Shown in pieces: positions 12,728-21,493 of a stretch of 64,000 nt of DNA. The stretch comes from Opitutaceae bacterium. Its GTDB lineage: Bacteria; Verrucomicrobiota; Verrucomicrobiia; Opitutales; Opitutaceae. The notes below the pieces were generated by a model that worked only from the letters and a program-made list of their open reading frames with translations, did no database searches and was not told the origin of the DNA. Where the stretch lies: the NCBI GenBank assembly GCA_003151495.1, contig PLXR01000005.1, positions 300 through 64,299 of the forward strand, in the 5' to 3' direction. The translations under genes and the position numbers were made by a program. Each line of letters begins with the position of its first letter. Within the stretch, counting starts at the first letter, position 1.

Positions 12728-13822
12728 ATGGCCCTCGACCGCCGCGACATTGAGCGCTACCAGCGCCACCTCTCGCTTGCGGGCTTCGGCCCCGCGGCCC
12801 AGGAGAGGCTCAAGGCGGGGTCCGTGCTGGTCATCGGCGCGGGCGGCCTCGGCTGCCCCGCCCTCCTCTACCTCGCGGCCGCGGGCGTCGGCAGGATCTC
12901 GGTCGTCGACCCCGACTCGGTCGACGTCTCCAACCTGCAGCGCCAGGTCCTCTACACGGGCGCGGACACGGGGGCCAACAAGGCCGAGGCCGCCGCCCGC
13001 AGGCTCCGCGCCCTCAATCCCCTGATCCAGGTCGACGCGCACCCGGTCCGCTTCGAGAGGTCCAACGCCCTCGGGCTCGTGCGCTCGTGCGACCTGGTTC
13101 TTGACGGATCCGACAACTTCCCGACGCGCTACCTCGTGAACGACGCCTGCGTGATCGCCGGCAGGCCGTTCGTCTACGGGGCCATCCAGGGATTCGAGGG
13201 CCAGGTGAGTGTCTTCAACCTCAACGGGGGGCCGACCTACCGGTGCCTGTTCCCCGAGCCGCCCGAGCCCGGGACCGTCCCCAACTGCGCTGAGGCAGGG
13301 GTGCTCGGCGCCGTGACGGGCATGATCGGGACCGCCCAGGCCTGCGAGGCCATCAAGGTCCTCTCCGGCGTCGGGGAACCCCTCTCCGGCAGGCTCCTGG
13401 TCTGGAACGCCCTCACGATGGAGGCGTGCACGGTGGCCCTGCGCCCGGACCCGGCGCAGAGGAGGATTACCGAGCTTCCCCCGGAAGGATACGGGGAGAC
13501 GTGCGTGGCGGAGGCCGTGAGCGACGAGATCGACGCAAAGGGGCTCCGCAGCCTGCTCGGGGGCGGAGGACCCCTCCAGCTCCTCGACGTGCGCGAGGAA
13601 TGGGAGCGCGAGATGGCCTCGATCGACCCCTCGGTGCACATTCCCCTCGGGCGCCTGGAGACCCTCCCCCTCTCCGGCCTTGCGCCGCTTGACCCCTCGG
13701 TCCCCACCGTCGCGTACTGCGCGGCCGGCGTCCGCAGCCTGCGCGCGGTCGGGATCCTCCGCAGGCACGGCTTCAGGTCCGCCCTGAGCCTGCGCGGCGG
13801 GATGAGGGACTGGTCCCGGTGA
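12728..13822 (+). CDS. thiF: ThiF/MoeB-type adenylyltransferase fused to a rhodanese domain
   Basis: A 364-aa E1-like enzyme that adenylates the ThiS C-terminus. The N-terminal 250 residues have the nucleotide loop VLVIGAGGLGCPA, the acidic SVVDPDSVDVSNLQRQ and the catalytic-cysteine region NCAEAGVLG. The C-terminal 100 residues are a rhodanese domain (LLDVREEWE, with active-site loop YCAAGVRS) that can carry persulfide sulfur. The zinc-binding CxxC pairs of many E1-like proteins are not obvious. Its position between thiH and thiD supports ThiF. It could also serve MoaD-type carriers. The stop overlaps the thiD start (GTGA). Confidence 0.9.
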   Translation: MALDRRDIERYQRHLSLAGFGPAAQERLKAGSVLVIGAGGLGCPALLYLAAAGVGRISVVDPDSVDVSNLQRQVLYTGADTGANKAEAAARRLRALNPLIQVDAHPVRFERSNALGLVRSCDLVLDGSDNFPTRYLVNDACVIAGRPFVYGAIQGFEGQVSVFNLNGGPTYRCLFPEPPEPGTVPNCAEAGVLGAVTGMIGTAQACEAIKVLSGVGEPLSGRLLVWNALTMEACTVALRPDPAQRRITELPPEGYGETCVAEAVSDEIDAKGLRSLLGGGGPLQLLDVREEWEREMASIDPSVHIPLGRLETLPLSGLAPLDPSVPTVAYCAAGVRSLRAVGILRRHGFRSALSLRGGMRDWSR

Positions 13823-14616
13823 TCTCCCCCCTGTGCATCCTGACGATCGCCGGCTCCGACAGCGGGGGCGGCGCGGGAATCCAGGCCGACCAGCGGACGA
13901 TCCGCGCGATCGGGGGCCACGCCCTGACGGCGGTCACGGCGGTGACCGCCCAGGACTCCCAGCGGGTCAACTCATGGGAGCCCGTCCCGGCCGCCCTCAT
14001 ACGGGCCCAGGTGGAAACGGTCATGTCAGGCTTCAGGGTCGCGGCGGTGAAGACCGGCCTCCTGCCCGGCCCCGGGGCCATCCGCGCCGTGGCCGCGGCC
14101 CTAGCGCGGTTCCCCCCGACGCCCCTGGTCGTCGACCCCGTGCTGGCGTCCTCGGGAGGCACCCGCTTCCTTTCCGAGGCCGGGGTGCGCGCCCTCAGGA
14201 CCCACCTCCTCCCGATTGCCACCGTCGTCACGCCCAACTGGCCCGAGCTGGCCGAGCTCACCGGCATGGCCGTTCGCACCCACGGCCACGCCGCGGCAGC
14301 GGCGGCCCTCCTCGCGCGCGAGTGCGGCCGGCCGGTCCTGGCCAAGGGCGGCCACGCCCCGGGCGGGGTGTGCCGCGACTGCCTTGTCATGCCGGGCATG
14401 AACCCGGTCTGGTTCGAGAACCCGCGTATCGTGACTCCGAATACACACGGCACGGGCTGCGTGCTTTCCGCGGCGATCGCGTGCTGGCTCGGGCGCCGCG
14501 CGGCGCTGCCCGAGGCCGTGAGGCTTGCGAAGTCGTTCCTCCAGCGGGCGCTGACCCGCGGCCGGGGCCTGGGATGGGACGGCGGCAGGGGCACCGCGTT
14601 CTACGGGAGCCGCTGA
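13819..14616 (+). CDS. thiD: hydroxymethylpyrimidine/phosphomethylpyrimidine kinase ThiD
   Basis: Phosphorylates HMP and HMP phosphate to the pyrophosphate used by ThiE. The 265-aa ribokinase-fold protein begins CILTIAGSDSGGGAGIQAD, has VVDPVLASSGG and VVTPNWPELAELTG, and ends with the anion-hole motif NTHGTGCVLSAAIA. It starts at a GTG overlapping the thiF stop by 4 bp and is the last gene of the operon. The 77 bp after it contain a weak GC-rich inverted repeat but no convincing U-tract. Confidence 0.95.
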   Translation: MISPLCILTIAGSDSGGGAGIQADQRTIRAIGGHALTAVTAVTAQDSQRVNSWEPVPAALIRAQVETVMSGFRVAAVKTGLLPGPGAIRAVAAALARFPPTPLVVDPVLASSGGTRFLSEAGVRALRTHLLPIATVVTPNWPELAELTGMAVRTHGHAAAAAALLARECGRPVLAKGGHAPGGVCRDCLVMPGMNPVWFENPRIVTPNTHGTGCVLSAAIACWLGRRAALPEAVRLAKSFLQRALTRGRGLGWDGGRGTAFYGSR

Positions 14617-14693
14617 GGCGAGGCCCCGCCGCTACCCGCTAATTGCGGTTGGAATCCTCCGGGCGGGGGATAGGATCCGGGCCGAACCTAGGC

Positions 14694-16970
14694 ATGAAGA
14701 CGCTTTGCCTCCTGCTTCCCCTGGCCCTGGCCGGCACCGCCCTCAGGGCGGTCGACAAGGTCCCGGACTACGAGATCACCGACACGTTCGTGACCGGCCC
14801 GACGATGCTCCTCAGGGCGGGCCGCAACGGCGAGATCAAGGAAATCTGGTCGGGCATGGACGCCGCGCGCAAGCGCCACGTGCCGCTCTTCCTGGAGACC
14901 TCCGTCTTCGGGAAGGTCCGCAGGGGGGACGACTGGCTGGACCTTCGGACCCTCAGGTACCACCACGCAGGCTCGCGGCCGGGCTACATCCACCTCGTCT
15001 CCGACGACGGTCAGGTCTCGATCGAGGTCACCTCCAGGAAGGGTGCGGACCTGAGCCCGATCTTCGTGAGGTACGCGTTTGCCGCCCCCGTCGACTTCAG
15101 GCTGTCGGCACGGTTCAAGTACCCCGAGTTCACCCGGGATGCGCGGTCGGACGACCCGGCCGGGAGCGCGTCCTTCTCGACCCTGTGGCGGGGGGAGAAT
15201 GCCGTCCTGACGACGACCGACGGGCCGGAGCTCGTCCTTGCGACGGCCCCGCTCGGCCGGACCCTCTCGGTCGCCAAGCTGGGAGTGGAGAAGGAGATCG
15301 ACGCGACCCGCGACGTCCTGCTGTGCATCGACGCGACCGGCCGTGCGATGGCGCCCGGGAAGGGCGAGTCGTATGCAGGGGCGTGGGCCACCCTCCTCGG
15401 GGGGACGTCCGACCCCGCCGGGCCGGACCCGGACCGTGTGTCCGTCGCCACGGACGACCCGAAGCTCGACAGGATGTTCGACTACTCCATCGACGCCATC
15501 AGGGCGTCGCAGTTCGCCTCCGGGGACGTGATGGCGGACGTCTTCTTCTACAGGGACTCCTGGCTGCGGGACGGCACCTACACGATGATCGGGCTCTCCC
15601 TCGCAGGGGACTACCCCTCCGTGGACAGGTACTTCGCGTTCTGGACCGCGCAGAGGGACTTCTCGGTGGGCGGGGAGCGGGAGGCCCAGCAGCCCGCGAT
15701 CGCGATCACCGGCATCTGGTACTACTCGCACCTCAATCCGGACGGCGCCGCGTTCCTCGGTTCGGCGTGGCCGTACGTGAAGTACTACGCGGATTACTAC
15801 GTCGGGCGCGTGGCCCGGGAGGGCATGCTCAACCTTGCCGAGGAGTGGATCTGCTTCATCCCGGCCCCCTCGACATGGCCGAACGCGGAGGTCTACAGCG
15901 GCCTCCGGGCCGCCGCGAAGATCGCGGACTCGCTCGGGCACGGGGACGAGTCGCGCCAATGGAACGGAGCGGCCGACAAGCTCCAGGCCCGGTTCCTGAG
16001 GCAGGCCTACGACCCCGGCAGGGGCCGGATCATACCGATGGCCGGGCCGGCGGGAAAGTCGTTCGTCGACCCCGAGTACCCGAAGGCGGAGAACCGCAAC
16101 GGTCCCCTCAGGGACGAGCGCGTCGACGCCGGCATGCTGATCATCGGGCGGTTCTCCGTGTTCGGCAGGAACCAGGGGATCATCCCCGTCGACGACCCCC
16201 GCTTCGCCTCCACCCAGGCCGAGATCATCCGCGACCTCGAGAACCCCGACCATTCCATCTTCCGGTTCGGCCCCAATCCCGGGAGCCCCCATGCGCCCAA
16301 TGGGGAGCTCGACACATGGCCGATCATCGGCTCGTGGGCCGCGCAGGACGAGTGGCTGCTCGGCAGGACGGACCTCGCATGGAGGTACCTGCTCTCGGGC
16401 ATCGTCCGCAAGAGGGGCTACGACGCGGACGCGATGCTCTGCTACCTGCCCGAGAACTGGGACCGCAGGGGCGTCCCGGACAAGCCCATGATCGTCTGGT
16501 CGCACGGCGACTTCGTGACCTCCACCCTCCTCCTCTTCCTCGGGATCGACCTGGAGGCGCCGCGCGCGGACCTCGGGCTCGCGCCGAGCCTTGCCCCCGG
16601 GATGGACCACGCGCACATCGGCAACTTCCGCTTCAGGGACTGGCGCCTCGACATCGACCTGAGGCGGCGGGGCGACGAGGTCGACGTGGCGCTAGGCGCC
16701 TCGCGCGCCGCGGGGGGAGAGCTCTCGATCCGGCTGCCCTTCGATCGGTTGGTGCGGGTGGCCGCCGGCGCCAAGGTGCAGTTCGCGGTGGACCCCAGCC
16801 GGTACTATCTTGCGTTTGGACGCTCCGCGAACGCACCCGAGCGCGCCCGGATCATCTCCAAGGTGCTCCTCGGGAGGGAGCCGCCGAGCGACCCCGAGAC
16901 CCTGACGCCTGCCGAGCTCGAGGCCTTCATTGTCGCGACCGAGACCGGTTACACCCCCTCCAACGAGTGA
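14694..16970 (+). CDS. secreted six-hairpin (alpha/alpha)6 glycosidase-like protein
   Basis: A 758-aa exported protein with signal peptide MKTLCLLLPLALAGTALRA. The first 250 or so residues look beta-rich, as in the N-terminal domain of GH15, GH94 and GH78-type enzymes. The rest has helical-hairpin signatures (YRDSWLRDGTYTMIGLSL, YYSHLNPDGAAFLGSAWPYVKYY, LAEEWICFIP, YSGLRAAAKIADSLG). The acidic residues around WLRDGTY and LAEEW are candidate catalytic or substrate contacts. The substrate cannot be told from sequence. It converges with the subtilase gene (6 bp between stops) and stands alone after the thi operon. Confidence 0.72.
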   Translation: MKTLCLLLPLALAGTALRAVDKVPDYEITDTFVTGPTMLLRAGRNGEIKEIWSGMDAARKRHVPLFLETSVFGKVRRGDDWLDLRTLRYHHAGSRPGYIHLVSDDGQVSIEVTSRKGADLSPIFVRYAFAAPVDFRLSARFKYPEFTRDARSDDPAGSASFSTLWRGENAVLTTTDGPELVLATAPLGRTLSVAKLGVEKEIDATRDVLLCIDATGRAMAPGKGESYAGAWATLLGGTSDPAGPDPDRVSVATDDPKLDRMFDYSIDAIRASQFASGDVMADVFFYRDSWLRDGTYTMIGLSLAGDYPSVDRYFAFWTAQRDFSVGGEREAQQPAIAITGIWYYSHLNPDGAAFLGSAWPYVKYYADYYVGRVAREGMLNLAEEWICFIPAPSTWPNAEVYSGLRAAAKIADSLGHGDESRQWNGAADKLQARFLRQAYDPGRGRIIPMAGPAGKSFVDPEYPKAENRNGPLRDERVDAGMLIIGRFSVFGRNQGIIPVDDPRFASTQAEIIRDLENPDHSIFRFGPNPGSPHAPNGELDTWPIIGSWAAQDEWLLGRTDLAWRYLLSGIVRKRGYDADAMLCYLPENWDRRGVPDKPMIVWSHGDFVTSTLLLFLGIDLEAPRADLGLAPSLAPGMDHAHIGNFRFRDWRLDIDLRRRGDEVDVALGASRAAGGELSIRLPFDRLVRVAAGAKVQFAVDPSRYYLAFGRSANAPERARIISKVLLGREPPSDPETLTPAELEAFIVATETGYTPSNE

Positions 16971-16976
16971 GGGGCG

Positions 16977-19900
16977 CTACGGCATCAGGTAGACCTCGAC
17001 AAGCCCGACACCCGTCGCACCGCCGGCCCCCCCCAGCTGGACGGTGTAGCTCCCCGCAGGGAGGATGGCCACCATCGCGCTGTCCGCGGAGCCCGCCTGC
17101 AGGGCGAACGCCCCGACGGCGCTCATGTCGGCCGGCGTGGCCAGGCGCAGGGTCGCCGACACCCCGGAGGAGCCGGGGACCAGCGGGTTGCCCCACCCCG
17201 AGTCGCCCGCGATCTGGGTGCTTGTGGAGTCGTAGAGACCGAGGGTCGCCTGCGGGAGCGCCCCCGCCAGGTTGAACGGGGCGGCTCCCAGGGCCGGGCC
17301 CACGCCCCGCAGGAGCAGCTTCACGGGCTGGCTTCCCTGGATCACGAATCCGGCGATCAGCACGTTCGCGCCCGAGCCCACGCTGGCCCTGGCCGAGATG
17401 TTGACGAGGTTCGCCGTGGGGGTGCCCGTGTCGGCGTCGTAGATCTCCGCCAGCCCGATTCCCGTCGTGGAGTTGATGCCCGAGAGTTCCGAGGTGTAGG
17501 AGCCCGGCGAGAGCCGGGTGAGGATCGCGGAGTCGTCCGAGTTCCCGGAAAGGGCGAACGCCCCCACCTGTGCGAAGGCTGTGACGAGCGCGGATCCCCC
17601 GCCCCATGCGCCGTCGCTCGCGAGGGTGGCACCGGCGCCCGAGACCAGCGTGAGCTGCGGCGTGGCGAGCGACCCCGCCAGGTTGAACGGGGCGACCCCA
17701 AGCGTCGGGCCGATGCCGCGCAGGAGCACGGACTTGGACCCCGACCCCTGGATCACGAATCCGGCGATCAGGATGTTGCCGCCGGTCCCCACGCCGCTGC
17801 GCGCCGAGAGGTTCACTATCCTCCCGGAGGCCCCGGGGGGCGGCGGCGGCGCGGCAGCAACGGTGAGCGTGGCCGCGGTGCTCGACACGGTCGACCCGCC
17901 GCTCGTCACGGCCACGGTGTACGAGCCGTCGTTGGAGGCGGTCGCGGAAGCGATCAGGTAGTCCGAGTTGACCGCGCCGGCGATGGCACTGCCGTTGACG
18001 TACCACTGGTAGCTGAGGGCGCCGGGACCGGTCGCGCCCACGGAGAGGGTCACGGAGGACCCCGGGGTCACGGTCTCGGCGGAGGGCTCCGAGGTGATCG
18101 CCAGGGCATCCACGTGGGCGCGGCCGAGCCGCAGGCTGTCGAACTGGTACATGGGCCAGTCCGCCGCGTCCGGACCGACCCCCAGGTCGAAGGCGTAGAC
18201 CTTGTGGTCGTTGCTCCCAAAGTAGAGGGTCGTGCCCGCGATCACCGGCGAGGAACGGATCCAGTCGTCCGCGGCGTAGACGCGGACGAGCGACCCCGCG
18301 GGGCCCACCGCGTAGAGGTTGTGGTCGTAGCACCCGACGTAGACCACGCCGTTCGCGTCCACGGCCGGCGCGCTCGCGCGCACCTGCGCGCCCAGCGCGA
18401 ATTTCCAGTTGAGTCCGCCGCTCGCCGCCGAGAGGGAGTAAAGATAGCCGTCGTATCCGCCGAAGTAAACGGCCCCGTTGGCGAGCGCCGGGGCCGAGGT
18501 GACCGCGTTGCCCACCTTGAACGTCCACCTCAGGCTCCCCGCCGCGTCAATCGAGTAGGCGTTGCCGCTCAGCGTCGCGAAGTAGAGGTTTCCCGACCCG
18601 TCAAGCGCCGCGGCGGTGTAGATCTGCTCCCCGGACACCGGGGTCGCGTACGTCCATTTCACGGCACCGGCAGGAGTGAAGGCGTAGACGCTGCCCCCGT
18701 CCGAGGGCGAGTAGACCGTGCCGTCGGGCGCAATGGTGGGCGCCGCATAGGAGACCCCGGGCACCGAGGCCTTCCACCTGAGGGCCCCCGCCGGGGTGAC
18801 GGCGTAGAGGTTGCCGTCGTCTGCGTGGAAGTAGACCGTGCCGTCCGAGGCAATGGCCGGCGACGAGGAGATGCCCGCGCCCGCGGTCGGGACCGTGTAC
18901 TTCCACTTGAGCCCGCCGGCCGGCGCGAACGCATAGAGGCTGCCGTCGGTCGAGCCCGCGTAGACCGTGCCGTCGGGGCCTATCGCCGCCGAGCTCGTGT
19001 CGAAGGCCGCCGTCGCCGCGTAGCTCCACGCGACGGCCCCGTCCTGGCCGAAGGCATAGAAGGACTTGTCGCCGCTGCCCACGTAGACCGTCCCGTCGGT
19101 CCCCACCGCGGGCGAGCAGGTCACCGCGTCGCCGGTCTGCCCCTGCCACCGCGAGTCCGCGATCGAGAGCGTGAACTCCCCGATGTCATTGGAGGTCGTG
19201 CCGTCGACGCTGATCAGGTACCTCGTGCCGGCGGTCGCGCTGAAGGACGCCAGGCACGAGCTCTCGACGGTCGTCGTGCCCGTGGTGCCGGTCGAGGCGG
19301 CCGACGCGACGAGCCCGAGCGCGTTCACGGTGGTCCCGGTGTACACCGCGACCTCCGGATCAAAATCGTAGCTGTACCCCGACACCTGGGCCCTTCCCGT
19401 GTAGGGCGCGGTCCACGCGTACCAGAGGGAATGACCCCCGGCGTGCCCCTGGATTCTCGGCTCGCCTGCCTCGAGCGTCGCGTTGGGGTTGGCGTCAACG
19501 ACCGACGCGCTCGGCCCGGTCAGCACCCTCGGCTTCGAGGCGGAGTCGTTGTCCGGGTCCGTGTTGATCGCCAGCACGGTCTGGCCGCTCTGCGTGCCCT
19601 GGCCCTGGACCAGGACCTGGTAGGTCGTCCCGGCCGAGGCGTGGAACTTCACCTCGCTGTAGCTGACGGACGTGCCCGGGCTGCCCTCCAGGGGCTCCGT
19701 CCCGAAGCTCGCGTTGTCCGCGACGAGCGTGAGCGCCCCTAGCCCCGGGCCCGTGTAGACGCCGAGGAGCGTCGGGTACGTGCTCCCGCCCGTGATGTAG
19801 GTCCCGCCCTCGGTCCCGCTCGTGTCGATCTCGACGCTGGCGTCCTGGGGGGCCTTCCACTCCCACCACTGGGAATGGGACCCCGCGGTCCCGGCGACGG

Positions 19901-21410
19901 TCGGAGTGCCCGCCTCGCTCGTCGCCGCCGCGTCCGCGTTGTTGGAGCGGGTGTAGGGATCCAGGCCCGCGAGGACGACCCTGCCCGCGAACGTCGCGTT
20001 CGGGGGCGTGCCCGCCGCCGTCGCGAGCGCGGTGGCAAGGTTGAGCCGGCCGCCGGTCTGGGCCTTGCCCGCGAGCGCCGGGATGATGTCGGCGCAGTTG
20101 AGGATGCGGTTGATCGTCTGGCGGTAGGTGTCCCCCGGGTATTTCGCCCTGAGCAGGGCGACCGCTCCGGTGACGAAGGGCGCCGCGAGCGAGGTCCCGC
20201 TGGCGTAGGCGTAGCCGGTCGTCCCGGAATTCGAGGTCGATAGGATGCCCTCCCCCGGCGCGAATATCTCGACCGAGCCCGATCCGTAGTTCGTGAAATA
20301 GACGGGCAGGTCTCGGTTGTCGCTCGCCCCGACGCAGATGATGTTGTCGAGCGGGTAGTCGGCAGGGAAGGCGGGCGAGATGTCGATGTTCTCCGCGTCG
20401 TTGCCGGCGGCGCAGACAAAGACGATCCCGGCCTTGCCCGCCGCCTGGATCGCGTCCATCTCGGCCTGGGACCCGCTGGAGCTGCCGAAGCTTGCGTTGA
20501 TCACCCCGACGCCGTGCTTGATCGCGTAATCGATGCAGGGCAGCTCGTCGGACGTGGAGCCCATGCCCCCGCTGCCCAGGAACTTGAGCTCCATCAGCTG
20601 CACCTTCCAGGCGACCCCGGCCACGCCCTTGGCGTTGTTGCCCACGGCACCGACGACGCCGGAGGTGAGCGTGCCGTGCCCGACGTCGTCGGTCGGAAGC
20701 CCAGTCTTTGCGACCCCGTTCAGCCCATTGAGGCTGTCCGTCTCGGTTACCGAACCCGAGCCCGGCACGGAATAGGAGGTCGTGGTCCCGGGACTCGGGT
20801 TGACCCAGAGGTTCGCCAGCAAGTCCTCGTGGGTCGTCAGGGCCCCGGAATCGAGCATCCCCACGATTACGTTGGGGGCGAGCGACAGGGTGTCCCACGC
20901 CCCCTCCGCGCTGATGTCGGCCCCGGCGACGCCGCCGTTCGCTCCCGTGTTCTTCAGGGCCCACTGGCTTCCGAAATCCGGATCGTTCGGGACGGCGTGG
21001 GTCTGTCTCAGGTAGTCCGGCTCGACGTACTCGTAGCGTCCCGTCGCCATGAGGCGCTTGACCGCCGCCTCAACCGTGTCGCCCGCGGCGAGCTTGATGA
21101 CCCGAACGTTGCCGAACCGCTCGAACCGGGCCCTCAGGCCCAGGCCCTCTCCGCGCTCAATCTGGTCTATGTCGGACGCAAGCAGCGGCTTCGGCTTGGC
21201 GAGGACCACGCCCTCCCTGTACCCCAGGGCGCTCTCCCTGGCGGATGCGAATCCCCGGGCGGAGAAGGGCGAGGCCGGTGCGGGGCACGCGAGCGCCGCG
21301 AGCGCCGCGGCGGCCAGGAGGGCCCGCAGGGCGCGGGCTGGGGAGGGGGGAACGATCGGCACTTCGAGTGTGGGCGAAACAGAGTCTGGCCTCTGGGACA
21401 GGAGACGCAA
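16977..21410 (-). CDS. secreted S8 subtilase with PQQ-type propeller, Ig-like domain and two C-terminal repeats
   Basis: A 1477-aa exported serine protease. The signal segment is ALRALLAAAALAALACPAPA; a GTG at 21362 would give a more usual signal-peptide start than the ATG used in the track. The subtilase triad is visible: Asp in VGMLDSGA (about 187), His in DVGHGTLTSG (about 245) and Ser in GTSLAAPFVTGAVALL (about 407). Two beta-sandwich pre-peptidase-like regions follow, then about seven PQQ-like blades (GTVYVGSGDKSFYAFG type), an Ig-like domain and two roughly 120-aa repeats opening VNLSARSGVGTGGN and VNISARASVGSGAN. The protein ends GLVEVYLMP. The C-terminal repeats are a type I associate with Verrucomicrobia, and a remnant of another copy lies at 37321. 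Confidence 0.88.
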   Translation of the reverse strand: MRLLSQRPDSVSPTLEVPIVPPSPARALRALLAAAALAALACPAPASPFSARGFASARESALGYREGVVLAKPKPLLASDIDQIERGEGLGLRARFERFGNVRVIKLAAGDTVEAAVKRLMATGRYEYVEPDYLRQTHAVPNDPDFGSQWALKNTGANGGVAGADISAEGAWDTLSLAPNVIVGMLDSGALTTHEDLLANLWVNPSPGTTTSYSVPGSGSVTETDSLNGLNGVAKTGLPTDDVGHGTLTSGVVGAVGNNAKGVAGVAWKVQLMELKFLGSGGMGSTSDELPCIDYAIKHGVGVINASFGSSSGSQAEMDAIQAAGKAGIVFVCAAGNDAENIDISPAFPADYPLDNIICVGASDNRDLPVYFTNYGSGSVEIFAPGEGILSTSNSGTTGYAYASGTSLAAPFVTGAVALLRAKYPGDTYRQTINRILNCADIIPALAGKAQTGGRLNLATALATAAGTPPNATFAGRVVLAGLDPYTRSNNADAAATSEAGTPTVAGTAGSHSQWWEWKAPQDASVEIDTSGTEGGTYITGGSTYPTLLGVYTGPGLGALTLVADNASFGTEPLEGSPGTSVSYSEVKFHASAGTTYQVLVQGQGTQSGQTVLAINTDPDNDSASKPRVLTGPSASVVDANPNATLEAGEPRIQGHAGGHSLWYAWTAPYTGRAQVSGYSYDFDPEVAVYTGTTVNALGLVASAASTGTTGTTTVESSCLASFSATAGTRYLISVDGTTSNDIGEFTLSIADSRWQGQTGDAVTCSPAVGTDGTVYVGSGDKSFYAFGQDGAVAWSYAATAAFDTSSAAIGPDGTVYAGSTDGSLYAFAPAGGLKWKYTVPTAGAGISSSPAIASDGTVYFHADDGNLYAVTPAGALRWKASVPGVSYAAPTIAPDGTVYSPSDGGSVYAFTPAGAVKWTYATPVSGEQIYTAAALDGSGNLYFATLSGNAYSIDAAGSLRWTFKVGNAVTSAPALANGAVYFGGYDGYLYSLSAASGGLNWKFALGAQVRASAPAVDANGVVYVGCYDHNLYAVGPAGSLVRVYAADDWIRSSPVIAGTTLYFGSNDHKVYAFDLGVGPDAADWPMYQFDSLRLGRAHVDALAITSEPSAETVTPGSSVTLSVGATGPGALSYQWYVNGSAIAGAVNSDYLIASATASNDGSYTVAVTSGGSTVSSTAATLTVAAAPPPPPGASGRIVNLSARSGVGTGGNILIAGFVIQGSGSKSVLLRGIGPTLGVAPFNLAGSLATPQLTLVSGAGATLASDGAWGGGSALVTAFAQVGAFALSGNSDDSAILTRLSPGSYTSELSGINSTTGIGLAEIYDADTGTPTANLVNISARASVGSGANVLIAGFVIQGSQPVKLLLRGVGPALGAAPFNLAGALPQATLGLYDSTSTQIAGDSGWGNPLVPGSSGVSATLRLATPADMSAVGAFALQAGSADSAMVAILPAGSYTVQLGGAGGATGVGLVEVYLMP

Positions 21411-21493
21411 GGCGGGGTGCCATCGTTTCGGCGGGGGCTCGAGTTCCCGGGCCCTGTGCCGCGCTCAAGGGGCCGAATGACGGGACCCAAATG

